Below are positions 15,661 through 22,030 of a stretch of DNA of 22,030 bases, piece by piece. A program made the position numbers and the translations under genes. The first letter of the stretch is position 1. The number at the start of each line of letters is the position of its first letter. Location of the stretch: the NCBI GenBank assembly GCA_021790615.1, contig JAJYGW010000128.1:1-22030 (forward strand). Reading direction: 5' to 3'. Origin of the DNA: Actinomycetes bacterium (GTDB lineage: Bacteria; Actinomycetota; Acidimicrobiia; Acidimicrobiales; JAKAOS01). The notes under the pieces were generated by a model that did not search any database, was not told the origin of the DNA, and saw only the letters and a list, made by a program, of their open reading frames with translations.

Positions 15661-18648
15661 TCACGGACGAAGCCGCGAGCCCGGCGAGGACGGTGGCTCA
15701 GTACGAGAGACCGGGGAAGCGGAAGGCGAGTCCGACCTGGGATCTGAGATGGCGGAGGTGGAGGCCCGTGACCTCAACTCCTCGAACATCGCCGTCAACT
15801 CGGGGCCGTAGGCGTCCAGCTTCACCGGCCCGATGCCCGGTATCGCCAGGAGCCCGGACTCGCTCGTCGGGAGGGCGGCAGCAAGAGCGCGCAAGGTCTT
15901 GTCGTCGAACACCGTGTAGGCGGGCTTCCCCGACGATCGCGCCCGCTCGGCTCGCCATGTTCTCAGTCGCTCGGCGGCCTCGAGGCAAGCTGGATGGCCC
16001 AGCACCACGGCCGCGTCGACGGAACTGATGCTCGATCCGAACTTCAGCCTGGTCGACGCGCTGCCGCCGCCGATGACAGCCGTCACCTCGTCCGCGTCCA
16101 CCCGCACGACCTCGTATTCGTGGCCTTGCCTGGCGAAACGCAATCCGAGCGCTGCCGGAACCGTCTGCGTCGGAGGATCCGGGCGAGCCTGCCCGGGGGT
16201 CCGGGCAGCCACCCTCCGTCGTGCCGACTCGGGGCCACTCCGATGACGTCTCAGCGGGGGCTCATCGCGCGACGACTCCGACGCCGCTGTGCGCCGACCG
16301 GATGCCAGCTCTCTTGCCGGTTCCACCGCTCCTGACATCTCGGCCACGAAAGGCGATGCAGGCTCACCCGTGACGACGGTGACACTCTCCACGCAGCGGG
16401 TCAGCCCCACGTGGAAGACCCGCCGCTCCTCCTCCAGGTCCCAGGCCAGCCGGTGTGGCAGCAATCCTGACGTCGCGTGGTGGAGCACTACGTGGGGCCA
16501 CTCGCGGCCCTTCACCGCATGGATCGACGCCAGGGCAACGCCCAACTCGTCCGCCGGGGCCTCGAGATGCTCGACCAGCCACGAGCCGAAGCGCACCGGC
16601 TCGGGCTCGAGCTCCGCCAGCTCGCTCAAAGCGGCCAGGTCGTCGGCGTGCGCCGCGATGATGCCGTGGTTCCACTGATCGAGCGCCTCGGCACTCGAGT
16701 CGAGACCACCGTCGCCGATTCGTGAGCGCACGACGGCCAGCATCGAGGCAGTCGTGGCCGGCGCCCGGCCCGCCGCACGGCGCACCATCGCGACGTCGGC
16801 TGCGAAGTCCCGCACCTTGTCGGATTCCCGTTCGCTGCCCTTGCCGGCGAGCCACTCGGCGAGGTCGTGCAAGCCCTCGAGGGATCGGCGCTTTGCCACG
16901 AGGTCGAGGAGCGATTGGCTCATGCCTCGTTTGGGCCGGCGAGCCGCCTCTCGCATCGAAGATCCCGGAAGAGCTCGTTCCGGTGCTACTCCGATCGACA
17001 ACCAGGCGAGAGCGGCCCGCACGCCTCCACGCTGGAGAAACCGCCTGTCCGCGGCACGGTCGACCGGCACGCCGGCATGGCGGAGGAAGACCTGGACCGG
17101 GACGAGGGAGGCGTTGACGCGTGACAGCACTGCGACGTCGGTCGCCTCGGCACCGGCACCGAGCAGCTCGACCACCCTCGCCGCCGTTGTCGCGGCCGGC
17201 CGCCCGCCACCCGCGCGCACCGCGAGGAGCCCGCTCGTTCCCGCCTTGGAGGCTCGGATCGTCTTGGCTACCCGCAGCGAGTTGCGTGCGAGGAGGTTGC
17301 TCGCCGCGTCGACCACGGGTTCAGGGCAGCGGTAGTTGACCTCGAGGGGATGGTCGGCCGACCCGGGGAACCAGCGATCGAAGTCGACGAGCCACCTCGG
17401 CGTGGCACCTGCATACCCGTAGATCGTCTGGTCGTCGTCGCCGACCCCGAACACAGCGCCGGCCGGCCCGGAGAGCAGGCGGATCAGGAGCATGTGGGCG
17501 GGCGTGAGATCCTGGAACTCGTCGATGAGCAAGACCCGGGCGGCGCGCTGTGTGCGCTGGCGGAACCGAGGATCACCGAGAAGTCGCTCGATCGCTGCAG
17601 TCACCTGCTCGTCGAAGTCGGCCGCGTCCCGCTCCCGCAGCCTCTCCCGGTAGTCGCGTGCGACGCGCTCGAGGTCGGAGACGTCGCCGATCTCCTCCTC
17701 GACCTCCTCCGGATCGGCCAGGCCGAGCCGGACACGGCTCAACGCTTCGATCCACGGTGCGGCGGGATCCGTCTCGGCCCGGCGTGGGAACGCGACGAGG
17801 CCGTCCAAGATGTTGCGGACCTCCGGCTCCTCGATCGTGGCCCGCCGGCCACAGAGTCTCAGGCAGAGAGCGTTGAGCGTACGCACGCGGAGCAAAGGCA
17901 ACTCGCACAGCCGGGACTGCATCTCGTTGGCGGCCCGCACGTTGTAGGCGACGAGCGCCATGGCCTCCGAGGGCAGGCCCCATCCGGCGTGCAGGAGTCG
18001 GGCACGCTCGGTGAGGACGCGGGTCTTGCCCGATCCGGCCGGGGCGATCACGCGTGCCGCTGCCCTCGGTTCCGCCACAGCGGCGAGCTGGTCGGGTGCG
18101 AGTGAGGCGCCGAGCGGCTCGGGGTTGCCGAGCGGTGACAGCGACCGGTGTTCCAGCCCGATGCGGTGCACGATCGGCATGCCGAGCAGCCCGCCGAGGG
18201 AAGCATCGAGCGGGCCACCGTCGCAGATCGCCGGTCGCCCGTCCGGCAGGACGACGTCGGACCCGCTGGATTGGCCGTCCCGGGCGCCGAGCGCAAGCGC
18301 CCGCTCGGCCCACAGGTAGCGGAGTGCTCCCTCGCGAGCATCGACCGAGTTCGCCCACACCGCGTGGTGCAGCCTCTCCCCGACGAGGTCGAGGTCGACC
18401 TCCCACTCCCACGGTTGAAGTCCGATGATCGCCTCCGCAGGCGGCTCGTCGGGGTGATCGAGCCCGATGCCGTGCGCAAGCTCGATGATCAGCGGAGTCC
18501 GAGCTCGCCATGCCTCCGCGACAGCGTCCGCGGTGACCTCGTCCACCTTCTCGACGCGCGTCCGCTCGCACCTGTCCCAGGCCGCTGGCGCCGGCTGGCC
18601 CGGCCGGACGACGACCGAACGGCCGAGGACGAAGGGATCGGGCACCAC
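15661..18648 (-). CDS. UvrD/PcrA-like superfamily 1 helicase with N-terminal extension and HRDC domain
   Basis: A 995-residue ATP-dependent DNA helicase. Superfamily 1A motifs are complete: Walker A APAGSGKT (202-209), Walker B LIDEFQD (374-380), GVGDDDQTIYGYAGA (401-415), VNYRCP (437-442), IHAVKG (709-714) and HVGLTR (746-751). After a low-complexity linker (780-830) comes an HRDC-like domain at about 893-958, ending with IPGIGPVKLDAYG. This resembles mycobacterial UvrD2, but the tetracysteine motif of that protein is not seen. About 185 residues precede the helicase core and are unusual for UvrD; they contain a tryptophan-rich stretch and DVVLPDGRPAICDGG (131-145). GTG 18648 has AAGGA 7 nt upstream. 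Role in repair or recombination is inferred from the family. Confidence 0.93.
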   Translation of the reverse strand: MVPDPFVLGRSVVVRPGQPAPAAWDRCERTRVEKVDEVTADAVAEAWRARTPLIIELAHGIGLDHPDEPPAEAIIGLQPWEWEVDLDLVGERLHHAVWANSVDAREGALRYLWAERALALGARDGQSSGSDVVLPDGRPAICDGGPLDASLGGLLGMPIVHRIGLEHRSLSPLGNPEPLGASLAPDQLAAVAEPRAAARVIAPAGSGKTRVLTERARLLHAGWGLPSEAMALVAYNVRAANEMQSRLCELPLLRVRTLNALCLRLCGRRATIEEPEVRNILDGLVAFPRRAETDPAAPWIEALSRVRLGLADPEEVEEEIGDVSDLERVARDYRERLRERDAADFDEQVTAAIERLLGDPRFRQRTQRAARVLLIDEFQDLTPAHMLLIRLLSGPAGAVFGVGDDDQTIYGYAGATPRWLVDFDRWFPGSADHPLEVNYRCPEPVVDAASNLLARNSLRVAKTIRASKAGTSGLLAVRAGGGRPAATTAARVVELLGAGAEATDVAVLSRVNASLVPVQVFLRHAGVPVDRAADRRFLQRGGVRAALAWLSIGVAPERALPGSSMREAARRPKRGMSQSLLDLVAKRRSLEGLHDLAEWLAGKGSERESDKVRDFAADVAMVRRAAGRAPATTASMLAVVRSRIGDGGLDSSAEALDQWNHGIIAAHADDLAALSELAELEPEPVRFGSWLVEHLEAPADELGVALASIHAVKGREWPHVVLHHATSGLLPHRLAWDLEEERRVFHVGLTRCVESVTVVTGEPASPFVAEMSGAVEPARELASGRRTAASESSRDEPPLRRHRSGPESARRRVAARTPGQARPDPPTQTVPAALGLRFARQGHEYEVVRVDADEVTAVIGGGSASTRLKFGSSISSVDAAVVLGHPACLEAAERLRTWRAERARSSGKPAYTVFDDKTLRALAAALPTSESGLLAIPGIGPVKLDAYGPELTAMFEELRSRASTSAISDPRSDSPSASPVSRTEPPSSPGSRLRP

Positions 18649-18740
18649 TGAACCATCCTTGAGCGAAAGGGATGCTGGGTCGGGGTCAGTTGAGCACGCC
18701 GGTGCGCGCTCGGAGGCTCGGACGCTCGGAGCTCAGCGGC

Positions 18741-18899
18741 TCAGCGCCGCGGTGTGCCCCGCGGCCGGTTCGACAATGCCCATCCGGCGGCGATGCAGCC
18801 GGCCCCGAGCACGGCCGCAGCGATTCCGTACCACGTGAAGGCGAGGAGGAAGCACAGAACGACGAGGATCGCGCCGACGACGACGAGGGCCATGCCCAC
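18741..18899 (-). CDS. Small two-helix membrane protein, hypothetical
   Basis: A 52-residue reading frame from GTG 18899, or 50 residues from ATG 18893. An in-frame TGA lies upstream near 18945. The product is almost all hydrophobic: ALVVVGAILVVLCFLLAF, then TWY, then GIAAAVLGAGCIAAGWAL, and a basic end (SNRPRGTPRR). Two membrane helices joined by a tight turn with a positively charged tail make sense as a real protein. The Shine-Dalgarno is weak for both starts, which lowers confidence. It lies between the helicase (93 bp downstream, same strand) and the divergent ArsR operon. No family is recognised. Confidence 0.55.
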   Translation of the reverse strand: MGMALVVVGAILVVLCFLLAFTWYGIAAAVLGAGCIAAGWALSNRPRGTPRR

Positions 18900-18935
18900 C
18901 GAGAGGAGCCTATGGCGGCGACTGAAAGACCGTTG

Positions 18936-18959
18936 TGTGTAACGTCACAGGTACGTACC
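18936..18959. promoter_or_regulatory. Candidate ArsR operator: two adjacent dyads
   Basis: TGTG-N6-CACA (18936-18949) is followed directly by GGTACGTACC (18950-18959), a perfect 10-bp palindrome. Both lie just upstream of the -10-like TACACT (18968-18973), where the -35 should be. This is a natural place for autorepression by the ArsR protein. Confidence 0.45.
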
Positions 18960-18967
18960 CGAATCGC

Positions 18968-18980
18968 TACACTTGCTCGT
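18968..18980 (+). promoter_or_regulatory. Leaderless -10 element of the ArsR operon
   Basis: TACACT (18968-18973) ends 7 nt before GTG 18981, the same arrangement as in the furA-katA promoter. No Shine-Dalgarno is present. A conventional -35 is poor and lies under the candidate operator. Confidence 0.45.
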
Positions 18981-19298
18981 GTGGACGCAGTCATGCGGGC
19001 ATTGGCCGACCCCAGTCGCCGTACGGTGCTCGAGATCCTGCGCGACCACGAGGCCACGGCAGGAGAGCTCGCCGAGGCGCTGCCGATCGCTCGCCCCGGT
19101 GTCTCGCGACATCTCCGGGTCTTGCGAGAGGCCGGGCTGGTCGACGTGCGGCATGAGGCCCAGCGGCGGATCTACCGCCTACGTCCCGAGGCGCTGGTCG
19201 AGGTCGACGAGTGGCTGGAGGCCTACCGAGCTCTCTGGCGTCATCGGCTCGACGCGCTGCACACCGAAGTCAGACGAGGAAGAAAGGCGATGGGATGA
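18981..19298 (+). CDS. ArsR-family winged-helix regulator
   Basis: A 105-residue regulator. It begins VDAVMRALADPSRRTVLEIL, the standard ArsR opening, followed by TAGELAEALPIARPGVSRHLRVLREAGLV (helix-turn-helix, about 27-55) and the wing DVRHEAQRRIYRL. No ArsR metal-site pair such as CVC is present in the recognition helix, so it belongs with the non-metal ArsR proteins often paired with SRPBCC genes. GTG 18981 lies behind a -10-like element; the frame is open further upstream but without family similarity. ATG 18993 is a less likely alternative. The stop overlaps the next gene by 4 bp (ATGA), so the two are co-translated. Confidence 0.92.
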   Translation: MDAVMRALADPSRRTVLEILRDHEATAGELAEALPIARPGVSRHLRVLREAGLVDVRHEAQRRIYRLRPEALVEVDEWLEAYRALWRHRLDALHTEVRRGRKAMG

Positions 19299-19819
19299 CG
19301 ATGATCGGAACGATGCGGGCGCTCGACCAGACACGCGGAGCGGTGCGGGTAGAGGAGCTCTATGACACCGAAATCGGCGACCTGTGGGAAGCGTGTACGG
19401 CACCGGAGCGGCTGGCACGCTGGCTCGCCCAGGTGTCGGGCAACCTCCAGGTCGGCGGCATGGTCGAGCTGACCTTCGCGAGCACATGGACCGGCCCGGC
19501 AAGGATCGAAGCCTGCGACGCGCCGCACCACCTGCTGCTCACCACCGAACCGGGTACCGAGGACGAGGCTCAGCTCGAGGTGTGGCTCACCGAGGAGGGG
19601 TCCCAGACCCGATTGGTGGTAGAGGAGCGTGGCCTACCGATCGACAAGCTCCACTTCCACGGCGCCGGTTGGCAAGCGCACCTGGAGGACCTCGGACGCT
19701 CGCTCAGGCTCGACGCCTCCGTGCACCCTGAGGGCTGGTCGGCGACACAGGCCTCTCCGGACTGGCGCAGGCGCTGGGTCGAGCTGACTCCCGACTACGA
19801 GGCGATGCCGGTGGAGTGA
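19295..19819 (+). CDS. SRPBCC/AHSA1-family protein
   Basis: A 174-residue protein of the START/Bet v1-like superfamily in its AHSA1 branch. Typical signs are VRVEELYDTEIGDLWEACTAPERLARWL (28-residue N-terminal strand-helix pattern, given here only in outline: VEELYDTEIGDLW and TAPERLARWL), then GNLQVGGMVELTF and a Trp-rich C-terminal helix GAGWQAHLEDL. These proteins form a cavity for hydrophobic ligands; the ligand here is unknown. ATG 19295 overlaps the ArsR stop (ATGA) and has AGAAAGG upstream. ArsR plus AHSA1 is a widespread actinobacterial pair, often with a glyoxalase-like gene; a fragment of such a gene may follow. Confidence 0.9.
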   Translation: MTMIGTMRALDQTRGAVRVEELYDTEIGDLWEACTAPERLARWLAQVSGNLQVGGMVELTFASTWTGPARIEACDAPHHLLLTTEPGTEDEAQLEVWLTEEGSQTRLVVEERGLPIDKLHFHGAGWQAHLEDLGRSLRLDASVHPEGWSATQASPDWRRRWVELTPDYEAMPVE

Positions 19820-19888
19820 GTCCCGACGCCATCCACCTCAGCGGCGTCACCCGGCGCCCTCGAGCTCGCTCGGTTCTACGCCGAGTCC
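19816..19888 (+). pseudogene. Possible remnant of a VOC (glyoxalase-like) gene
   Basis: GTG 19816 overlaps the AHSA1 stop by 4 bp (GTGA) and reads SPDAIHLSGVT. At 19856, one frame over, the sequence reads ALELARFYAE. Together these resemble the N-terminus of VOC proteins (a hydrophobic strand, then a LARFYAE helix), with a frameshift and a short loss between them. Nothing after 19888 continues the family. The match is short and made by eye. Confidence 0.3.
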
Positions 19889-20640
19889 ACCATCGTGAAC
19901 GCCGACCCGCTGATCACTGCTGGCTACGCGAGGCATCACCGAGATCGGACCAGCTCCCACGTGCTGTTTCCTCCCACGATCCATGCTCCAGAACTCGTCC
20001 GCTCTCCGCCCCCTCCGCAACGGCAATTGGGCTCGCGCGGAGGACTCGTCGGGTTGGTTGGCGCCCCCAGGCTTACACAATGCGAACCTTTCAACCGAGT
20101 TGCCCGGTGACATATTGTCAGTGGTCGGCGTGCACGCCAAGGTGCGACGAGATGGTTACCGCAGGTGAGGTGACAGCGCCTCTGGGTAAAGCGGGCGCGA
20201 CTCTGTCCTGAATGCTGGGGTCGTCCGCCTGTCGTGGCATTGCCGGCACTGTAGGCGCAACGGGGGTCACCGGCGGCTGTCGTGGAGAGCTTCCTCTCCT
20301 GGATCGGCCGCCTCGAGGCCACCGGCGCGCCATCTCCACCTACGTGTGCCGTCGCATCGCCGACCTGGCCAAGTTCGGTTCCTCCGTGACTGCTGGGCGC
20401 TCGGACTGACTGGGCCGGGGGCTATGGCCGGCGTCCCCGATGAGGTGGCACTGCGCCGAGCGGATCGTCCGCCACGCGCTCCGACGGGTTCCCGACGATA
20501 TCAGGAGCGTCCCCACAGGTCGCGATGGCCCAACTGTGGCGCTACGGCAACGGTAGTTCACCGAACGTTCATCCAGAGATCACTGGCCGGACACCAACGG
20601 TTCCCGACGGGGTCACCCGGCCCCGTCATGCTCGTCACGT
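19889..20640. other. About 0.75 kb with no intact gene; possible degraded DNA
   Basis: No reading frame here has a family-like product or a start with a Shine-Dalgarno. One weak trace is seen: VESFLSWIGRLEATG at 20282-20326 and, in another frame, RAISTYVCRRIADLAKF ending with a stop at 20409. Together these resemble the N-terminal core-binding domain of a tyrosine recombinase, but the match is too short to call. No tRNA, hairpin terminator or known riboswitch was recognised. Confidence 0.4.
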
Positions 20641-20656
20641 ATCAGCAGAGGCTGAT
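20641..20656. repeat. ATCAGC-AGAG-GCTGAT inverted repeat upstream of the MFS gene
   Basis: Perfect 6-bp arms around a 4-nt centre, ending 39 bp before the GTG at 20696. It could be an operator or a small leader hairpin. Function is unknown. Confidence 0.4.
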
Positions 20657-20695
20657 GACATGAGGGCTCGTCGATGCGACGGGGAGGAGACGGCT

Positions 20696-22030
20696 GTGAG
20701 TGACCAGACGGCGTCGATGACCGAGCTGTACCGACCGCTGGACGAGGCCGAGGTCGGCCGCAAGCACTGGCTGACGGTGTTCACCGCCGGCATGGGGTTC
20801 TTCACCGACGCCTATGACCTGTTCATCATCGGGACGGTCACGGTGCTGCTCACGCCGATCTTCCACCTCTCGACGAACCAGATCTCCCTCCTCAACTCGG
20901 CGTCGCTTCTGGCGTCGGTGGCCGGTGCGCTCACCTTCGGAAAGCTGATGGACCACCTGGGCCGCAAACGCATGTACGGCGTGGAGGTGGCGATCCTCGT
21001 GGCCGGCGCCATCTTGACGGCATTCGCTTGGAACTTCACCTCGCTGTTCATCTTCCGCCTCGTCGTCGGCTACGGGGTGGGCGGCGACTACGCGACTTCG
21101 GCCGTGATCACCTCCGAGTACGCCAACAAGCGCTCCCGGGGCCGCCTCGTCGGCTCGGTGTTCGCCATGCAGGGCTTCGGCCTCCTGGCGGGTCCGGCCA
21201 TCGCGTCGATCTTCCTCGGGGCGGGGGTGCCCAACGGCATCGCCTGGCGCCTCATGCTCGGCCTCGGCGCCATCCCGGCCGCCTCGGTCATCTACCTGCG
21301 GCGCAAGATCCGTGAGACGCCTCGCTACACCCTGAGCGTGAAGGGCGACCTGGCCGCCACCGCGACCACCGTGGCCTGGGTGACCGGCCAGCAGCCCGCC
21401 CTTCGGAGCAACGGCTCGAGCCTGGCCGACGCCACGCGCTCGGCGCTCGGCAACGCGAATGGGAACGGCAACGCTGTGCGCGCCCGACTCACCTCCAAGC
21501 CGTTCCTCCTGCGCCTCATCGGCACGGCGGGGAGCTGGTTCTTGATGGACATCGCCTTCTACGGCAACTCGGTCTCGAGCCCCCTCATCTTGAAGCTGCT
21601 CCAACCGAAGGGCACGCTGCTCGACCACACGCTCATCTCCCTCGCCATCTTCGCCGTCGCCGCCTTCCCCGGCTACTGGCTGGCGGTGTTCTTGATGGAC
21701 CGCATCGGACGAAAGCGCATCCAGTGGCAGGGCTTCGCCGTGATGACGGCCGCTTTCGCCCTCATCTGGCTGCTCCCCGACGGGGCGACCGCGGTCGGCG
21801 TGTTCCTGCCGCTGTTCGCCATCAGCTACTTCTTCATCGAGTTCGGGCCCAACCAGACGACCTTCGTCTACCCCTCGGAGATCTTCCCGACGTCGGTGCG
21901 GGGTACCGGGGACGGGATCTCGGCCGCGGCGGGCAAGTTCGGGGCGTTCCTCGGCGCCCTGTTCGTCCCCCACCTCCTCACCGCCGTCGGCGTCAGCGGC
22001 GTGATGGGGGTGATGGCCGGTGTGTCGGCC
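20696..22030 (+). CDS. MFS transporter, phosphate:H+ symporter/sugar-transporter type (3' end outside window)
   Basis: An integral membrane secondary transporter; 445 codons are present and the frame is still open at the right edge. TM1 reads FTAGMGFFTDAYDLFIIG (29-46), with two acidic residues (Asp38, Asp41) as in Pho84-type and related PHS carriers. The loop 2-3 MFS signature is GKLMDHLGRKR (82-92), and a related DRIGRKR follows TM8. GDYATSAVITSEYA (130-143) and FVYPSEIFPTSVRGTG are further family landmarks. The central cytoplasmic loop (about 208-268) has an odd Asn/Gly run, NANGNGNA. GTG 20696 is preferred because GGGGAGGAG (20681-20689) lies 6 nt upstream; ATG 20660 in frame is the alternative. 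The substrate (phosphate, sugar or organic acid) cannot be fixed. Confidence 0.93.
   Translation, partial: MSDQTASMTELYRPLDEAEVGRKHWLTVFTAGMGFFTDAYDLFIIGTVTVLLTPIFHLSTNQISLLNSASLLASVAGALTFGKLMDHLGRKRMYGVEVAILVAGAILTAFAWNFTSLFIFRLVVGYGVGGDYATSAVITSEYANKRSRGRLVGSVFAMQGFGLLAGPAIASIFLGAGVPNGIAWRLMLGLGAIPAASVIYLRRKIRETPRYTLSVKGDLAATATTVAWVTGQQPALRSNGSSLADATRSALGNANGNGNAVRARLTSKPFLLRLIGTAGSWFLMDIAFYGNSVSSPLILKLLQPKGTLLDHTLISLAIFAVAAFPGYWLAVFLMDRIGRKRIQWQGFAVMTAAFALIWLLPDGATAVGVFLPLFAISYFFIEFGPNQTTFVYPSEIFPTSVRGTGDGISAAAGKFGAFLGALFVPHLLTAVGVSGVMGVMAGVSA

Noticed and set aside
15446..15664. 72-codon minus-strand frame starting with a GTGA overlap at the helicase stop
   Set aside because: The overlap looks suggestive, but the product is Arg/Gly-rich with no structure or family likeness and overlaps the start of the oxidase gene region.
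19895..20211. Short frames after the AHSA1 gene as new small proteins
   Set aside because: No Shine-Dalgarno, no conserved pattern, and Pro/Arg-rich ends; better explained as non-coding or decayed DNA.
20642..21973. 443-codon open frame on the minus strand across the MFS gene
   Set aside because: Its product is a charged, low-complexity His/Arg/Glu/Gly-rich sequence, while the plus strand encodes a clear MFS transporter with a strong Shine-Dalgarno.

Overview
This is a high-GC window of ordinary bacterial chromosome. Several features point to a high-GC actinobacterium, perhaps of the Acidimicrobiia: GTG starts, start codons that sit directly behind TAnnnT -10 elements, a FurA-type regulator coupled to a catalase, a DUF1206 membrane protein, UvrD2-like helicase features and a CYP124/125-like P450. 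The lineage is inferred from family content only. No rRNA, tRNA, CRISPR array, insertion sequence or prophage was recognised. The nineteen calls that look like real genes include two cut by the window ends (an amidase at the left, an MFS transporter at the right).

Layout. (1) 1-3561: the 3' end of an amidase converges on a minus-strand pair, a MarR regulator followed by aconitase AcnA. (2) 3590-5792: a twin palindrome separates MarR from a divergent PAS/GAF-like/GGDEF diguanylate cyclase, followed by a lipoprotein gene. (3) 5858-7831: a FurA/CatR-type repressor and a monofunctional catalase overlap by ATGA behind one strong leaderless promoter. (4) 7771-10401: a long regulator with two TetR-like halves overlaps the catalase tail. 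Divergent from it is a secreted protein of unknown function. (5) 10447-14380: a nickel/cobalt permease and a DUF1206 protein lie on the minus strand. Divergent from them are a Fur-family regulator and a cytochrome P450 that overlap by 4 bp. The intergenic space holds a close match to the Streptomyces nickel-regulator (Nur) box. (6) 14364-18899: a sarcosine-oxidase-like flavoprotein, a 995-residue UvrD-type helicase with an HRDC domain, and a tiny two-helix membrane protein, all minus strand. (7) 18936-22030: an ArsR regulator and an SRPBCC/AHSA1 protein overlap by ATGA, then about 0.8 kb of apparently degraded DNA, then an MFS transporter of the phosphate-symporter type.

How it works together. 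The window is rich in local regulator-target pairs: MarR with acnA (and perhaps the GGDEF gene), FurA with katA, Nur-like Fur with the nickel permease, and ArsR with AHSA1. Metal and redox homeostasis is a recurring theme (Fe-S aconitase, heme catalase, nickel uptake, heme P450, flavin oxidase making H2O2). Six promoter-proximal genes appear to be leaderless, while several others have clear Shine-Dalgarno sequences. The most useful observations are the Nur-box-like operator, the regulator-P450 coupling, the double TetR protein, and the MarR/GGDEF intergenic palindromes. I saw no clearly new multi-gene system.
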